DNA of 64,000 nt from Stichopus chloronotus (lineage: Eukaryota; Echinodermata; Holothuroidea; Aspidochirotida; Stichopodidae). Position numbers and translations under genes: made by a program. Under the pieces are notes generated by a model that made no database searches, was not told where the DNA came from, and worked only from the letters and a program-made list of their open reading frames with translations. The stretch covers positions 42,177,200 to 42,241,199 of the forward strand of contig CM037843.1 of NCBI GenBank assembly GCA_021234535.1, given 5' to 3'. Each line of letters starts with the position of its first letter. Position 1 is the first letter of the stretch. This document shows positions 37,201 to 46,964 of this stretch, in pieces.

Positions 37201-39610
37201 ATTTTTTGCCAAAAGTTCCTCTCATAGTGCAGGAATTGGCAGTTCCCAACCTCCTAGACCTTGTGAATTGTGGCCAAATATTCTTCATTTTTGACAAACC
37301 ACATTTAGAAATTTACACTTCCAAAAGGTCAGTCTCTGCAAGGGTGGTGAGTGAAAGCCACAAAAAGAAATTGATAAATTTTTGATAACATCAATAGTGC
37401 TAGTTTAGTTTAGTTTAAATTAATGTATTCAGGCACTTACAGGGGTTCACTAAGTATAGATGCAACATTCTTATTTGTCAACAAAAGCCTACATATTTCA
37501 TCATACTAGATTCTTTTCTTTTCATTAATTTGTTTTTTACAGAATCAATATTAGACTCCACACCACTTAGCAGCATTTACTTAAGAAATGCATGGTGTGG
37601 TTTTCATCCAATATGTTTTTTACTCACCAATTTCATTGGGGGTAGTGGGAGGGGACAATTAGACATTTGACAGCCCCCTCTGGTTATGCCACTGCCATGC
37701 ACAAACTGGTGGGATGTACTAGGAGTCCACTTTCTGATCCCTATCCCTGTCCCCTGTGGGCAGTGTTATATAGCTAACATTTATCCCTGAAACGGTCCAG
37801 CTGCGAAAGTTAATCGCTAGGTCAGCAGTGTTTATGTGCTGGCCACCCCAACATGAGTTTGTGTACAGTATGAAGCATGTTAGGACCATATAGATGTGTT
37901 CCAAATTAATTTTAAACTGGACACTTCCTACATCAGAAGGGTTGAGCAACTGTAGCATCGCTGCTCTAGTTTGAAATTTTGTACAAAAAATGTTGTTTTA
38001 GTGTGCACAAATTGTTATGATTAGAAATTAAAAGAATAAGTGTAAAAAAAAACCTGTACGTATTGGATAGAGTCCAGCCTCTCACGTCAGGAATATCCTG
38101 CCTGTCACGGTAAATAACAGAGGGGATCCCCTCACCTTAGAAGTGTTAGAGTTGATTGTGATATGTTAATACTAACCAATAAAGTGTGCTCTCTTACACA
38201 TTGAACTATTAATGAAATATCTCTCCAATATTGAGATAGCATTTAACAATTCAATAGCGTGTTTTTTTTGTCAGTTTTGGTGTTAAATCGAAGCCCAACT
38301 GTCATGGTGCCTCCATCTTGTCTTTTCTCTACTATAATGAATAATTAAAACAAAGTGATTTGGACTTTTTGAAAGAAGGTTGTTTCCTTAAAATACAGTG
38401 TGGGTAATTTCTCTCTCACTTGTGGAATTTGCTCAGATGTAGAAAATAATCTTCGTAAAAGTAATCCTTTGTCTCAGATGCCCTGGATGTCCTGGAAATG
38501 GCCAGGGGTAAAAAGTGAAAACCTTGTAAACACAATATCTTAAGAAGGGAAGCTTGGACAGAGCTTTGAGTAGAAGAAGACTATTGATTTTGGTGGAGGT
38601 TAGAGATTATTTGGGGTCAACATGGGTCCAATTTGAAAACCTTGTAAACATGATTTCTCAAGGAGGGAACCTTGGACAAATCTTGTATTTAGTAGTACAA
38701 ATCTTGTATTTAGTGTGCCACATTTAGTAGAAGCCTATTGCTTTTGGTGTAGGTCAAAGGCCCTTTGGGGTCAACAGGGGTCAAATTTCTCAAACATTGT
38801 AAACTTGATATATCAAGAAGTAAGCTTGGACAGATTTCATATTTAGTGTGTAGGTGTAACACATTGAGTTCAAGCACCCTTGTTTTCAGTGGAGGTCAAT
38901 GGTCATTTGAGGTAAACGGGGTCAAATTGTGAAAACTTGAATATGATATCTCACAAAGGGATGCTCTGACAGATCTCATTTACTATGTAAGTGTACCACA
39001 TTGAGTACAACAACCTTGTCATTGCTTCATTTTGTCATTTTTTAGAGGAGGTCAAATGTCATTTGGGTTTAACAGGGGTCAAATTGTGAAAACATTGTAA
39101 ACGCAATATGACAGGAAGCTTGAACAGATTTCATATTTGGTATGTAGGTGTACCACATTAAATAGAATAACCCTATTGTTTTTGGCGGCGGTCAACGAGT
39201 ATTTGGGGTCAGCATGAGTCAAATTGTGTGACCTTGTAAACACAATGTTTCGAGAACGGAAGGTTGGACAGATTTCATATGTAATTTGTAGATGTTGCCT
39301 AGAAACCACAGTGCATTTATGCATTCTGGTTCTATTTCCATTTTTCAAGGATTTCTTGTGTGTGGTTTTCAAATTTGTGTCGGACCAGAACTGTGGTGGT
39401 ATGCAACTTGTTATCTGCTTGTTTTATACTCCAGATGTTGGGAGGACCAGGATCAAAGAAGACATGCAAAAAGAAGCTGTAGAAGAATTCCACCAGTTGA
39501 GGGAAGCCGATGTGCAGTATTTTTCCAATCATATTAGCAGTAAGGCAGTCCAATCACTCCTTCAAAAGAATATTGAAATTCTTCAGAAGAAGAAACAATC
39601 CGGAAATTAA
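22123..39610 (+). CDS. ECI1: Enoyl-CoA delta isomerase 1, mitochondrial (seven exons)
   Basis: Joining 22123-22258, 24064-24194, 24346-24492, 25005-25100, 32644-32725, 34382-34498 and 39435-39610 gives 885 nt, 294 residues plus stop, with every junction GT-AG and in phase. Length is close to the vertebrate enzyme (about 300). The family moves a cis-3 or trans-3 double bond to trans-2 in enoyl-CoA, so that unsaturated fatty acids can finish beta-oxidation in the mitochondrial matrix. The N-terminus (about residues 1-35) is basic and free of acidic residues, as in a matrix-targeting peptide. The crotonase fold is shown by PVNSL, PGVFCAGLD (oxyanion hole), IAGGC and CDYR. Glu167 in GLNEAKLG occupies the position of the family's catalytic glutamate. 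Introns 4 (7.5 kb) and 6 (4.9 kb) are swollen by repeats. Nothing suggests a defect. Confidence in identity is high; the exact N-terminus is less certain. Confidence 0.95.
24064..24194 (+). CDS. ECI1: ECI1 exon 2
   Basis: Acceptor TTTTGTAG, donor GTGAGT. Encodes GSVAIVKLQKKPVNSL and RAMIITS, the first beta strands of the crotonase fold. Confidence 0.95.
24346..24492 (+). CDS. ECI1: ECI1 exon 3
   Basis: Acceptor TTTACGCAG, donor GTGAGT, phase 0 at both ends. Encodes AHPGVFCAGLDIMSLY, the CoA-binding and oxyanion-hole segment. Confidence 0.95.
25005..25100 (+). CDS. ECI1: ECI1 exon 4 (catalytic glutamate)
   Basis: Acceptor TATTTACAG, donor GTGAGC. Encodes GHCIAGGCVIAFGCDYR and GLNEAKL, with the predicted catalytic Glu167. 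Confidence 0.95.
25540..26720 (+). repeat. AGGTCA-type tandem-core repeat in ECI1 intron 4
   Basis: About eight degenerate units. The best marked ones are 143-146 bp apart (AGGTCA-like cores at about 25685, 25828, 25974 and 26118). Each reads roughly ATATCTCAAG ... TGGAGGTCAAAGGTCATCTG ... GGTCACCAGA. The unit at 26118-26130 carries a perfect AGGTCAAAGGTCA. Confidence 0.85.
27110..30960 (-). mobile_element. Degenerate non-LTR retrotransposon (LINE), antisense in ECI1 intron 4
   Basis: The minus strand preserves pieces of a LINE in the right order. An endonuclease-like N-terminus comes first (LKAYLNSIMLKSDVLLF near 29900, with FIPTITLPTSVIPSNGTLID near 29380). The reverse transcriptase follows: FGFRGQSTTPALLETV near 28420, VKAFDMVDHSILSKKLHHY near 28130, GVP then a stop then GSILRLLLFLIY near 28030, and RLFTDETNVFLF near 27940, where the catalytic YADD/FADD box is altered to FTDE. 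A C-terminal region (LWQSLPKSVKSAIS) comes near 27270. Many stops and frameshifts make it non-functional. The clade is probably in the Jockey/CR1/RTE-like group; this is not settled. A C run and A-rich stretch at about 27110-27130 may mark the 3' end. Confidence 0.85.
28185..28395. mobile_element. Probable nested insertion within the LINE
   Basis: The LINE reading breaks between ...ALLETVSIT (above 28400) and VKAFDMVDHS (below 28180), leaving about 200 bp of unrelated DNA that begins AAAGGGGAACTCCAG. In related elements these motifs are separated by only about 20 residues. The borders are approximate, and no clear target-site duplication was identified. Confidence 0.45.
30960..32640. other. 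ECI1 intron 4, distal part
   Basis: Possible 5' or first-ORF remains of the antisense LINE extend to about 31.1 kb. Beyond that, no coding feature or clear repeat was recognised. Confidence 0.4.
32644..32725 (+). CDS. ECI1: ECI1 exon 5
   Basis: Acceptor CCCTTACAG, donor GTATGA, phase 0 to phase 1. Encodes GLSIPFYLKRMTINLAG and IRQADKLFQTG. Confidence 0.93.
34382..34498 (+). CDS. ECI1: ECI1 exon 6
   Basis: Acceptor TTTTGTAACAG, donor GTAAAC. Encodes IKPPEALELGLVDEVVP, the conserved A-x-x-x-G-L-V-D-x-V segment of crotonases. Confidence 0.95.
35685..35870 (+). repeat. AGGTCA-type repeat, short copy in ECI1 intron 6
   Basis: A GTGTGTGTATG stretch near 35702 is followed by TATCTCAAGAAGGGAATCTT and one core unit with perfect AGGTCAAAGGTCA at 35821-35833, then GGGGTCACCAGGG. 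Confidence 0.8.
36475..36545 (+). repeat. Hairpin plus TGTC-rich microsatellite
   Basis: TAGCTCAACCCAC and GTGGGTAGAGCTT pair around GAAGT, and TGTCTGTCTGTCCG follows some 45 bp later. This resembles the hairpin-then-microsatellite ends of the composite repeats, with a different hairpin sequence. Confidence 0.6.
37118..37694. mobile_element. hAT-like MITE in ECI1 intron 6 (577 bp)
   Basis: The left end CAGTGGCATGACCAGA (37118-37133) and right end TCTGGTTATGCCACTG (37679-37694) are inverted copies with one mismatch. They have the CAGTGGC... start common in hAT transposons. The flanking octamers CCCTGCAC (37110-37117) and CCATGCAC (37695-37702) differ at one base and fit the 8-bp target-site duplication of hAT elements. 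No transposase frame lies inside. Confidence 0.82.
38500..39300 (+). repeat. AGGTCA-type tandem-core repeat at the end of ECI1 intron 6
   Basis: Five degenerate units, 140-156 bp apart (cores at about 38597, 38753, 38893, 39047 and 39188), with ATATCTCAAGAAGGGAAGCT and TTTGGTGGAGGTCA phrases. The last unit ends about 135 bp before exon 7. Confidence 0.85.
39435..39610 (+). CDS. ECI1: ECI1 exon 7 (C-terminus and stop)
   Basis: Acceptor TATACTCCAG. Encodes READVQYFSNHISSKAVQSL, matching the conserved ADVQ-F-I C-terminal helix region of ECI1, and ends with TAA at 39608-39610. Confidence 0.95.
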
Positions 39611-40083
39611 TTCCTGAACCAGCCTTGTGGAACAAAAACAAAAGATGAAACAGCACCACCAGAGAATATGTTTTTTTTTTCCTATTTTAGAAATGGACGT
39701 TTCTCACACTCAATCTGTTGATGTTTTGCTGTGATAAGCTGGTTTCTATGAACAGTTTGGTCAGCATTATGGATAACATTGCTGTGATGGTAAATGTCAT
39801 GGACTTGTAATCCCAATATCTGAATATTTGTTAGTCTAAACAATGACCACTTCAAGATTTATTGCATTTAGTATCATTTTCAAAAAGTTGCCTAAAATAA
39901 GGAAGTCTTGCCTTTTTTCTACATGATTTTCACACCTTGGAACATTGTCACATGGCAGTGGCAGCTGGGGGACACAGATTTGATAGACCTGTGTAAAATA
40001 TATGCCAGACATTGGCCACATATATGAGGATGCTTCAAAGCTTAAGATTGGGGCCACATCATACTCAGTGTGCTTTACATACC

Positions 40084-40089
40084 AATAAA
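40084..40089 (+). promoter_or_regulatory. Candidate polyadenylation signal for ECI1
   Basis: AATAAA, 474 bp after the stop codon and about 25 bp before the next repeat element begins. This is the first canonical hexamer I saw downstream of the stop, but use was not tested. Confidence 0.5.
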
Positions 40090-40113
40090 TTTAGAAAATG
40101 TCAGTTATACTTA

Positions 40114-41035
40114 GATGGTGATGTGTGTGTGTCTCTTTATATGATACTTTGCTTGTAAACTTGATATCTCAAGAGTGATGAAGTGGATGGATCTCATACA
40201 GCATTTGGATAATGCCGGCATGTGGATCACCATACTGAGTAGGAAATCCCTATTGATTTTGGTGGAGGTCAAAGGTCATTTGTGGTCATCAGAGATCAAA
40301 AGGTCTAAAATTTGTGAGCATGATATCTCAAGAATTCTACCTGTGAGGAATTACATATTTTGCATGTAAATTGCTCTTACTAGAGCCATATTGGTTCTGG
40401 TGGAGGTCACTAAAGGTCAGAAACTTGCAAACACAAGATCTCATGAGTTGTAAGAGAGAGATTTTACACTTAGGATGTGTAGTGTCTGTATTAAGGAAAT
40501 GATCCCTATTGGTTTTGAGGTCAAAGTTCATTTGGATCACCATAGGTCAAAAAACACAAATCTTTTAAACCAAAATCTCAAGAAGGATGACCTTAATGAA
40601 TTGTATTTGGCAGTTCTATCATTTTTGTGGAGGTCAAATGTCATTTCATGTTGTCAGAGGTCAAAGGGTGGAGACATTGAAAACATTTTATTTTAAGAGG
40701 AGTAGCTGTGAGAGATCCCTTACTTAGCATGTGTATTGCCTTTACTGAAAAGATGATTCCTGTTGTTTTGGAGGAGGTCAAAGATCACTGTAGGTCAGCA
40801 AGAGGTCAAAAGGTTGAAACCTTGTAAATTATTTATCTCAAGAAGGAAAACTGAGGGATCTCATAGTTAGCACGTGCACAACCCATATTGAGTCGAAGAT
40901 CTCTCTTATTTTGGATATGGATCAAAGGTCATTTGGGGTCACCAAAGATCAAAATCTTGTACACTTTTATCTCCTGGTTTACACCTGAAGGATCTCATAC
41001 ATATTGTGTGAGTGATTCCTGTTACAATATGTCCA
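40114..41035 (+). repeat. AGGTCA-type composite repeat, first of two tandem elements
   Basis: Begins GATGGTGATGTGTGTGTGTC and CTTGTAAACTTGATATCTCA, then about six core units (cores at about 40266, 40404, 40519, 40630, 40774 and 40920). A perfect AGGTCAAAGGTCA lies at 40266-40278. Confidence 0.85.
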
Positions 41036-41082
41036 ATGTATCAAGGAATCACTAAAAACTTGCCTTTCTGTTTTATCTCTCT

Positions 41083-41830
41083 TTTTTTTATTCCTTGCCG
41101 AAGGCAGAAGGAATCTATGCGATGGTGATGTTGTGTGTGTGTGTGAATATATGTAACACTTCTTGTAAACATGATATCTCTCGAATGGTAACTGTGACTG
41201 ATGTCATACTTGGTGTGTGGGTTGGTCGTATTGAGCAGATAATAGCTATTGTTTGTGGTGGAGGTCAAAGGTCATTTGAGGTCACCAGAGGTCAAACTGT
41301 GAAAACCTTTTAAACACAATATCTCCAGAAGGGTAGGTGTGACTGATGTCATACTTTGTGTGTGGATTGATCATATTAAGTAGATGATGCCTGATGTTTT
41401 TGGTGGAGGTCAAAGGTCATCAGAGGTCAAACTGTGAAAACATTTAAACACAGAATCGTCAGAACGGTAATTGTGACTGATGTCATACTTGGTGTGTGGA
41501 TTGTATATAGTGAGCAGAATACCCCTTTTGATTTTGGTGGAAGTCAAAGGTCATTTGAGGTCACCAGAGGTCAAACTGTGAAAACCTTATAAACACAATA
41601 TCTCCAAGAGGGTAACTGTGACTGATGTCATACTTAGTGTGATGCTTGTTCATACTTTGTAGATGATCCCTATTATTTTTGGTGGGGGCAAAGGTCATTT
41701 GAGGTCACCAGAGGTCAACATGTCAAATCCTTGTAAACACAATATCTCCAGAAGGGTAACCATGACTGATGTAATACTTGGTGTGTGGGTTGGGAATAAT
41801 GAGCAGAGAAGGCTTTCTGGTTCTAAAAGT
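41083..41830 (+). repeat. AGGTCA-type composite repeat with intact hairpin end
   Basis: The hairpin at 41090-41114 (ATTCCTT ... AAGGAAT, inner GCC/GGC) is followed by CTATGCGATGGTGATGTTG, a GT run, CTTGTAAACATGATATCTC and then four core units with cores at 41262, 41407, 41541 and about 41685. Perfect AGGTCAAAGGTCA lies at 41262-41274 and 41407-41419. These units are more alike than those at other loci, which suggests a younger copy. Confidence 0.88.
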
Positions 41831-41839
41831 GATAGTGTT

Positions 41840-44380
41840 TGATTGTGATGTAATTTAAAGTTTTCATCAAGGAATGTTTCTCATACTTTAACAGACCATC
41901 TGGTGTTGTATAATTTGTTTTACCTTAATTTTCACACCTTAAAAGGAAAAGTAATAGTAGGTATGGTAGCATTTATGTGCAGTCAAATCCAATGTCATAT
42001 TCAAGACATATGTGTGTATACAATATGTAAAAAAAAAACTATTTTGGTAGTACACAGCATCTGAAATAAACCATGAGCAGTACTATATGAATTCTGGATA
42101 CATTTGCAGTTTTCAGCCATAAAGAGAGGTGCCAATGAAGTGTACCTGCATCAGCTATGTTATATTCACAAATTTTACAAATCAACACCTGCAGTAATAG
42201 AAAACCTTGAATAGCACTTGTCAGATCGTCATGTCTTTATTTAAGTTTTATTTAGTTTGTACCATGTCAGCAGCTCATGACACAAATACGACAAGTACAG
42301 TGTAACAATTAAACCAAAGGATGTCAAAAAAAGATTCAACTAAAATAGTGGCAATGTTGTAATGGGAGGGAGGGTCAGTGGTACTCATTAGAAGAGGGTA
42401 AAATCGACTGTGCAAAGGAAAGTTAAACTAAAATAAAGCAACAATGTGCTTATTGTTCTTGGGGTATTGGCAACAATGTGCATATTGTTCTTGGGTAATT
42501 GGCAACAATGTGCCTATTGTTCTTGGGGTACTGCGCCATCATGGTGTGAACAGTTTGGTCTTCATGATTTGAAAATGGAGATCATTCATTGACATTCACC
42601 AGCAGCAAAAAGTGATACAGTCCAAGCATAGCAAATTGTGATTCATGTGGTACACACATTCTGGTGGCACAGTTCACATTGCCAGTTTTCTTCCTAGGCA
42701 GAAGTAGACATGGACCAAAAGTCTAAATTCCCCTCCTTTCTGAAGTTCTGTAGTCTACCTCTATGGACAACTTGAAATATCACTTATTTTGCAGGTATTA
42801 GGTACCTAATTGAAAAACAAAACAGTTGGCTAGAAAAGATTTTCTTCGGAAGTACTGTAATTCAAATTGAAAATGTGAGTTTTATCTGAATGAAAAGCAT
42901 AATTCTCACAATATGAAAACAACAAAAAGTGCCAAAAGTGAGGGACCACCCAAAGTCGTGATGATGAAGCTATATTTCTGGTCCAGAAATGTCTTATTAG
43001 TGCAGTGTTCTGCTAGGCTGAGGTCCTAGTGGACTGATAAATGTTGAATATATTATTAGCATTCGTTACTTCAGGCCACCTATTTGTGGAAGTCTCCTTA
43101 TTTGGAAAAGGTTAGGATTGCCAATCTTGAGTCTTATATCTATCATGCATGGTATGTTGCGATTGGTTGTCGATTTCTCAAAATTACATAATTCATTATG
43201 GTACTGCCTGTCTACAAAAACTAGTAAACTCCTCCTGTTAACGTGAAGCATTGACCGGACAGATGGAATTAAAGTTATGGAAAGTTTGATAGAATATTGG
43301 TGAGAGAGTTTAAAGTAACCTTAATGACCTAATTCAAGAGCTCAGACCTTTATATAACAGAGAACAAATTTCAGTGCCATTCCCTACTGAAGTGTATGTT
43401 GTACTTATTACTATATAACATTTGAACTAAAAAACTTTCATTTGCTGTTTATGTCTCTTGTTAGGTCAAAGGCCAAGGTCAAATTATAGAAATATTGATT
43501 TCACTTGTATTTCTTAATTCCAAAATGGCTATTTCCATATAATTTGCTATGGGGAAGCTACATTATACATTTTTCAAATGCTGTAATACATGCATATATT
43601 TACCACACAACACACATACTTGCCCTTACTGGACCATGGTGAAAATGGCTGGATCGAGTCTGTGCTAGTCAGTCGTTTGTATTTATTAAGACACCATTCC
43701 CTCAAGTTTTGAAGACCGCACTGTAGTTGATCCATTTCACTTGATGATCTTGTGTCACAGTGGCCAGGTTCCGAAAAGGGGGAGGCAAAATGAGTTACAT
43801 ATAGAGGGGCGCTTCCACGGGGTGGGACAAAGACCAAGAAGGGTAGTGTTTGGTTGGTGGGTTGCACAACACCGATTCACCCAACATTCTGTCAACAGCT
43901 CCCTCTGTCAGTTGGAGGACTACTTCACAACTGACATCAACAAATTATACGATGTGCATGTGGGTTTTACGCTTTCATAGTTCCCTGGTAAACAGGCTCC
44001 ATATCATGGTATTGTCAGATGCCAGTGTATTTTATATATGGTAGCATCTGTACTGTCTCTGTGGAGGAGGGATTGAGACCATGTACAGCGGTATCTTATA
44101 AACCGGCAGAACGATTATCACTCTTGCATATACAGCATACCATTGGGAGTTTGACTTACTGAAGTCTTAAATTGCGACACAATAGAATACAAAACTGAAA
44201 AAAAATGATTTTATTAGGCCATTTCCCAACCAAAATTTAAAAAGAAGTCTCATTCCAATCCACATGATCCGCTCAACACAATGAGCTCAGTCGTAGAGCA
44301 AATCACTGAATGTAGATCAAGAAACATTGAACGAAAGACCTGCCTCTCGAAAGAGGGAAGCGTGCCTAGGTACTGTTCAT
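41840..44380. other. Intergenic DNA, mostly featureless
   Basis: No gene was recognised apart from the minisatellite at 42439. A minus-strand open frame at 43574-43867 ends near a GTAAGG donor-like site but has no recognisable family and no partner exons. Confidence 0.5.
42439..42533 (+). repeat. 32-bp minisatellite, three copies
   Basis: Units start at 42439, 42471 and 42503 and read CAACAATGTGCNTATTGTTC followed by TTGGGGTATTGG. Each contains the inverted pair ACAAT/ATTGT, so each unit can form a small hairpin. Confidence 0.9.
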
Positions 44381-44389
44381 GACATCATG

Positions 44390-44620
44390 GACATTACAAT
44401 TCTTGTGAACATTACATCTCAAGAAGAGATGTTTTGACAGGATAGCTTTGATAGATGTCATATCCAGCATGTAGTCATTGGGTATAAGAACCATTTGGTC
44501 TTTAATGGAGGTCACAGATCATTCGATGTCAACAATTGTCAAATTGTGAAAACCTTGTAGACATGATCTCAAGAAAGGAAGCTTGTGCAAATCTCATATT
44601 TGATATAGAGCATACGTAGC
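44390..44620 (+). repeat. AGGTCA-type repeat, decayed copy
   Basis: About one and a half units: ACATCTCAAGAAGAGATG, then TTTAATGGAGGTCACAGATC and GTGAAAACCTTGTAGACATG, and a second partial TCTCAAGAAAGGAAGCTTG. Confidence 0.7.
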
Positions 44621-44699
44621 TTGTAACACATACTGATGCTATGATCCTAGAGTCAGGAAAAAATGCTCATTATCGGATCATCGAAACCACAAGACATTT

Positions 44700-45476
44700 T
44701 TGCATTTTTTTTCTTTTTGCTGTAACAGAGGGGACAGCCTTGGGGGTAATAAGGGTTAGGTTTGTAGGTTTACGAATGTTTTCAATACTATACACTGATC
44801 GACTAGGTGTACACATAGATTCTTCTTTACAGCCAGCTAAGCAGTGTGTTGAAGCAGCTAAAAATCAAATAGGATTTTAGGTATGATTAAGAGAAATTTT
44901 AGTTTCCTTAAGCAAGACATTGTTGTAAGACTCTATAAGCAGTTGGTTAGACCCCATTTAGAGTATGCTGCTCAAGCCTGGAACCCATATTTTTCTAAAG
45001 ATAAGGAGTTACTTGAGAAAGTCCAGCACAGGGCTACTAGATTGATTAGGGCCTTCAAGGGTGCCCCTATAACAGCAGGTTACGTCTTTTAAATCTCACT
45101 TCACTTGAGCTGAGAAGATTACGTGGGGATTTGATACAAGTCTATAAAATTGTTCATGGATTTGATAGTTTATCATTTTCTGATTTTTGCAAGTTTGCTT
45201 ATAGTAAAATTACTAGAGGTCATTGTCTTAAACTCCAGAAGGTTCAAGGTAGGATCAATATTCGTCGTTACTTCTTTTCTCAGAGGGTAGTGAATGAGTG
45301 GAATGGGTTGCCTGAGGATGTCGTGATGGCAAGAAGTGTAAATGGGTTTAAGAATGCACTGGACAAGTACTTTAGGATCTGTGACCGGGTTTGATTTTTG
45401 TCAGCTTTTTTTTCAGGGTCCTTGATGGGGACTTAATTGTCCCTCCTGATCCTTTTTTTAAACTAAACTAAACATA
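44700..45476 (+). mobile_element. 5'-truncated LINE, reverse-transcriptase C-terminal region and 3' tail
   Basis: The plus strand encodes LGVHIDSSLQPAKQCVEAAK, then IVVRLYKQLVRPHLEYAAQA, ELLEKVQHRATRLI, LTSLELRRLRGDLIQVYKI and VVNEWNGLPEDVV. This is the standard order after the RT palm in CR1/Jockey-type LINEs. A stop near 44880 and a frameshift near 45080 break it. The 3' end is AAACTAAACTAAAC at about 45463-45476. The RT catalytic core is missing, so it is a dead fragment. Confidence 0.88.
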
Positions 45477-45675
45477 CTATCATTCTAAATTACAAGGCGA
45501 GTGGCACTTGTTCAAGTGCTCACCTTAAGACTTTCAAAAAAGGTTTAACAATTAAGTGAATGGGTAAGATGTGGCAGTGGATGGGTTAGAATATCCTAGA
45601 TATAAGCAATCCAAACCAATACTATTTTTTTCAAAGATATTTTTCAATATTTTCATATTGATATTTCCATCATTA

Positions 45676-45845
45676 ATTGAGAAATTGGAGACATAGGATC
45701 CCTATTTCAAGGCTTGGTACACGTCAGCTTAGGAGACCTAGGGAGTGCCATTTCCGCCGGCATCTGTGGCGATGCTGGGTTGTAAAACCGAAAAACTTCT
45801 CTGACGTTCCACGCCAACCGAATGTGGCGCTCCGCTTAGATAATC
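45676..45845 (+). repeat. Dispersed repeat with GGCGC hairpin box
   Basis: Contains AATTGAGAAATTGGAGAC and CAAGGCTTGGTACACG (also at 59177 and 60540), and 100 bp later ACGCCAACCGAATGTGGCGC then TCCGCTTAGA (related to 47789, 58151, 59079 and 59534). The second box can fold through CGCCA/TGGCG. Confidence 0.7.
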
Positions 45846-46354
45846 CCGCTTGGCCTTCAGGCCAACCTTCACCACATGCTGAAAATCATGGACAGGCGCT
45901 GGATTACCCCAGATACGGTCTACATTATTTCACCAGGCAGGATGAAAAAAATTGAAATCACCACTAAAACTAGAAAACCAAAATGCCAAAAGCCTTTGTG
46001 ATTCCTTGCCGTATGTATATATTGTAAGAAACGTGAATCACCCACACGACGGTATGAAATTAATACAGGTATTCTTCATGCAATATCATGTTCATAAGTC
46101 AACTAAAATGACATTTCACCTCCGCTTAAAGAAATATGTGCAAAAATTGATAGGAATCACTCACTGATATGGCCAATGCACATGCGAAGTATGAGTGCCT
46201 CAAAGTTACCCCTCTTGAGATAAAAATGTTTACAAGAAGTGCTGATCTCGGACTTTTACCTCCCGAGTGTTCTAGGATGCATGTACCCAGCCTTAAAATA
46301 ATGATATCATGTCTGCAATATGAACACCGACAATGTTAGACCCTGTTGGGCGGG

Positions 46355-46445
46355 ATCACCTTTATCGCGAACACACACACGATGTCTTGTACGCTCCCAT
46401 TTCACACACAACGGTTTGCAGTCCGGCGGCCGATAGATACGGGTA
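46355..46445 (+). repeat. Dispersed repeat, copy 1 of a pair
   Basis: Shares with 58440-58525 the order CGCRWACACACAC, GTCT(T/C)GTAC, CTC(A/C)(C)ATT, CACA/CACC, CGGTTT and CAGTCCGGC(G/C)G. The copies diverge strongly. Confidence 0.55.
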
Positions 46446-46964
46446 ATCATCGAATCGAAAACAGGTAAAGCGTGAAAGGCGCCCGGAGCTTCATGTTGGG
46501 GGATGTGTGAGTCGGGTGGATGGACGATCAGAGAAAGGAGAGCTGGTATAGCTCTCGAACCATGTACGGGTAACGCCTACATAGCTGTTTTATGGTCACT
46601 CATGCAAATATTAAGCAGCTTCACTGTTGGGCTGACCATTTATTTCTGAAAGATGCTATTCGGAGTTAAAATACTGCTGGATTCTTTTCGGTCAACTGTA
46701 CTACTCGCCCTTAGAAAACCAAGTTCACACACTGCATTGTAAGTGTTTATTCAACTATCAATATACGCCTTCTGGTGCTGTCTCTTCATGGACACATGCG
46801 TCATGAAGCCTTATAGGGCCTGATTACTGTACCACGGACTGCAGGTAATCTTAAGTGATCTAACGTCATGTTCTGACAATGACATGTACGTTAACAGAAA
46901 GGTGGGCGTTATTGGCACGTCAGTCTTTATTACCCTGGTTCCAAGAGGCCATGACACGTACGTA

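Noticed and set aside
39292..39537. Overlapping frames across ECI1 exon 7
   Set aside because: They are shadows. Only the phase-1 frame from 39435 continues the ECI1 reading.
43574..43867. 97-codon minus-strand frame with a nearby GTAAGG donor-like site
   Set aside because: No recognisable family, no partner exon and no convincing acceptor. One donor-like hexamer is expected by chance.
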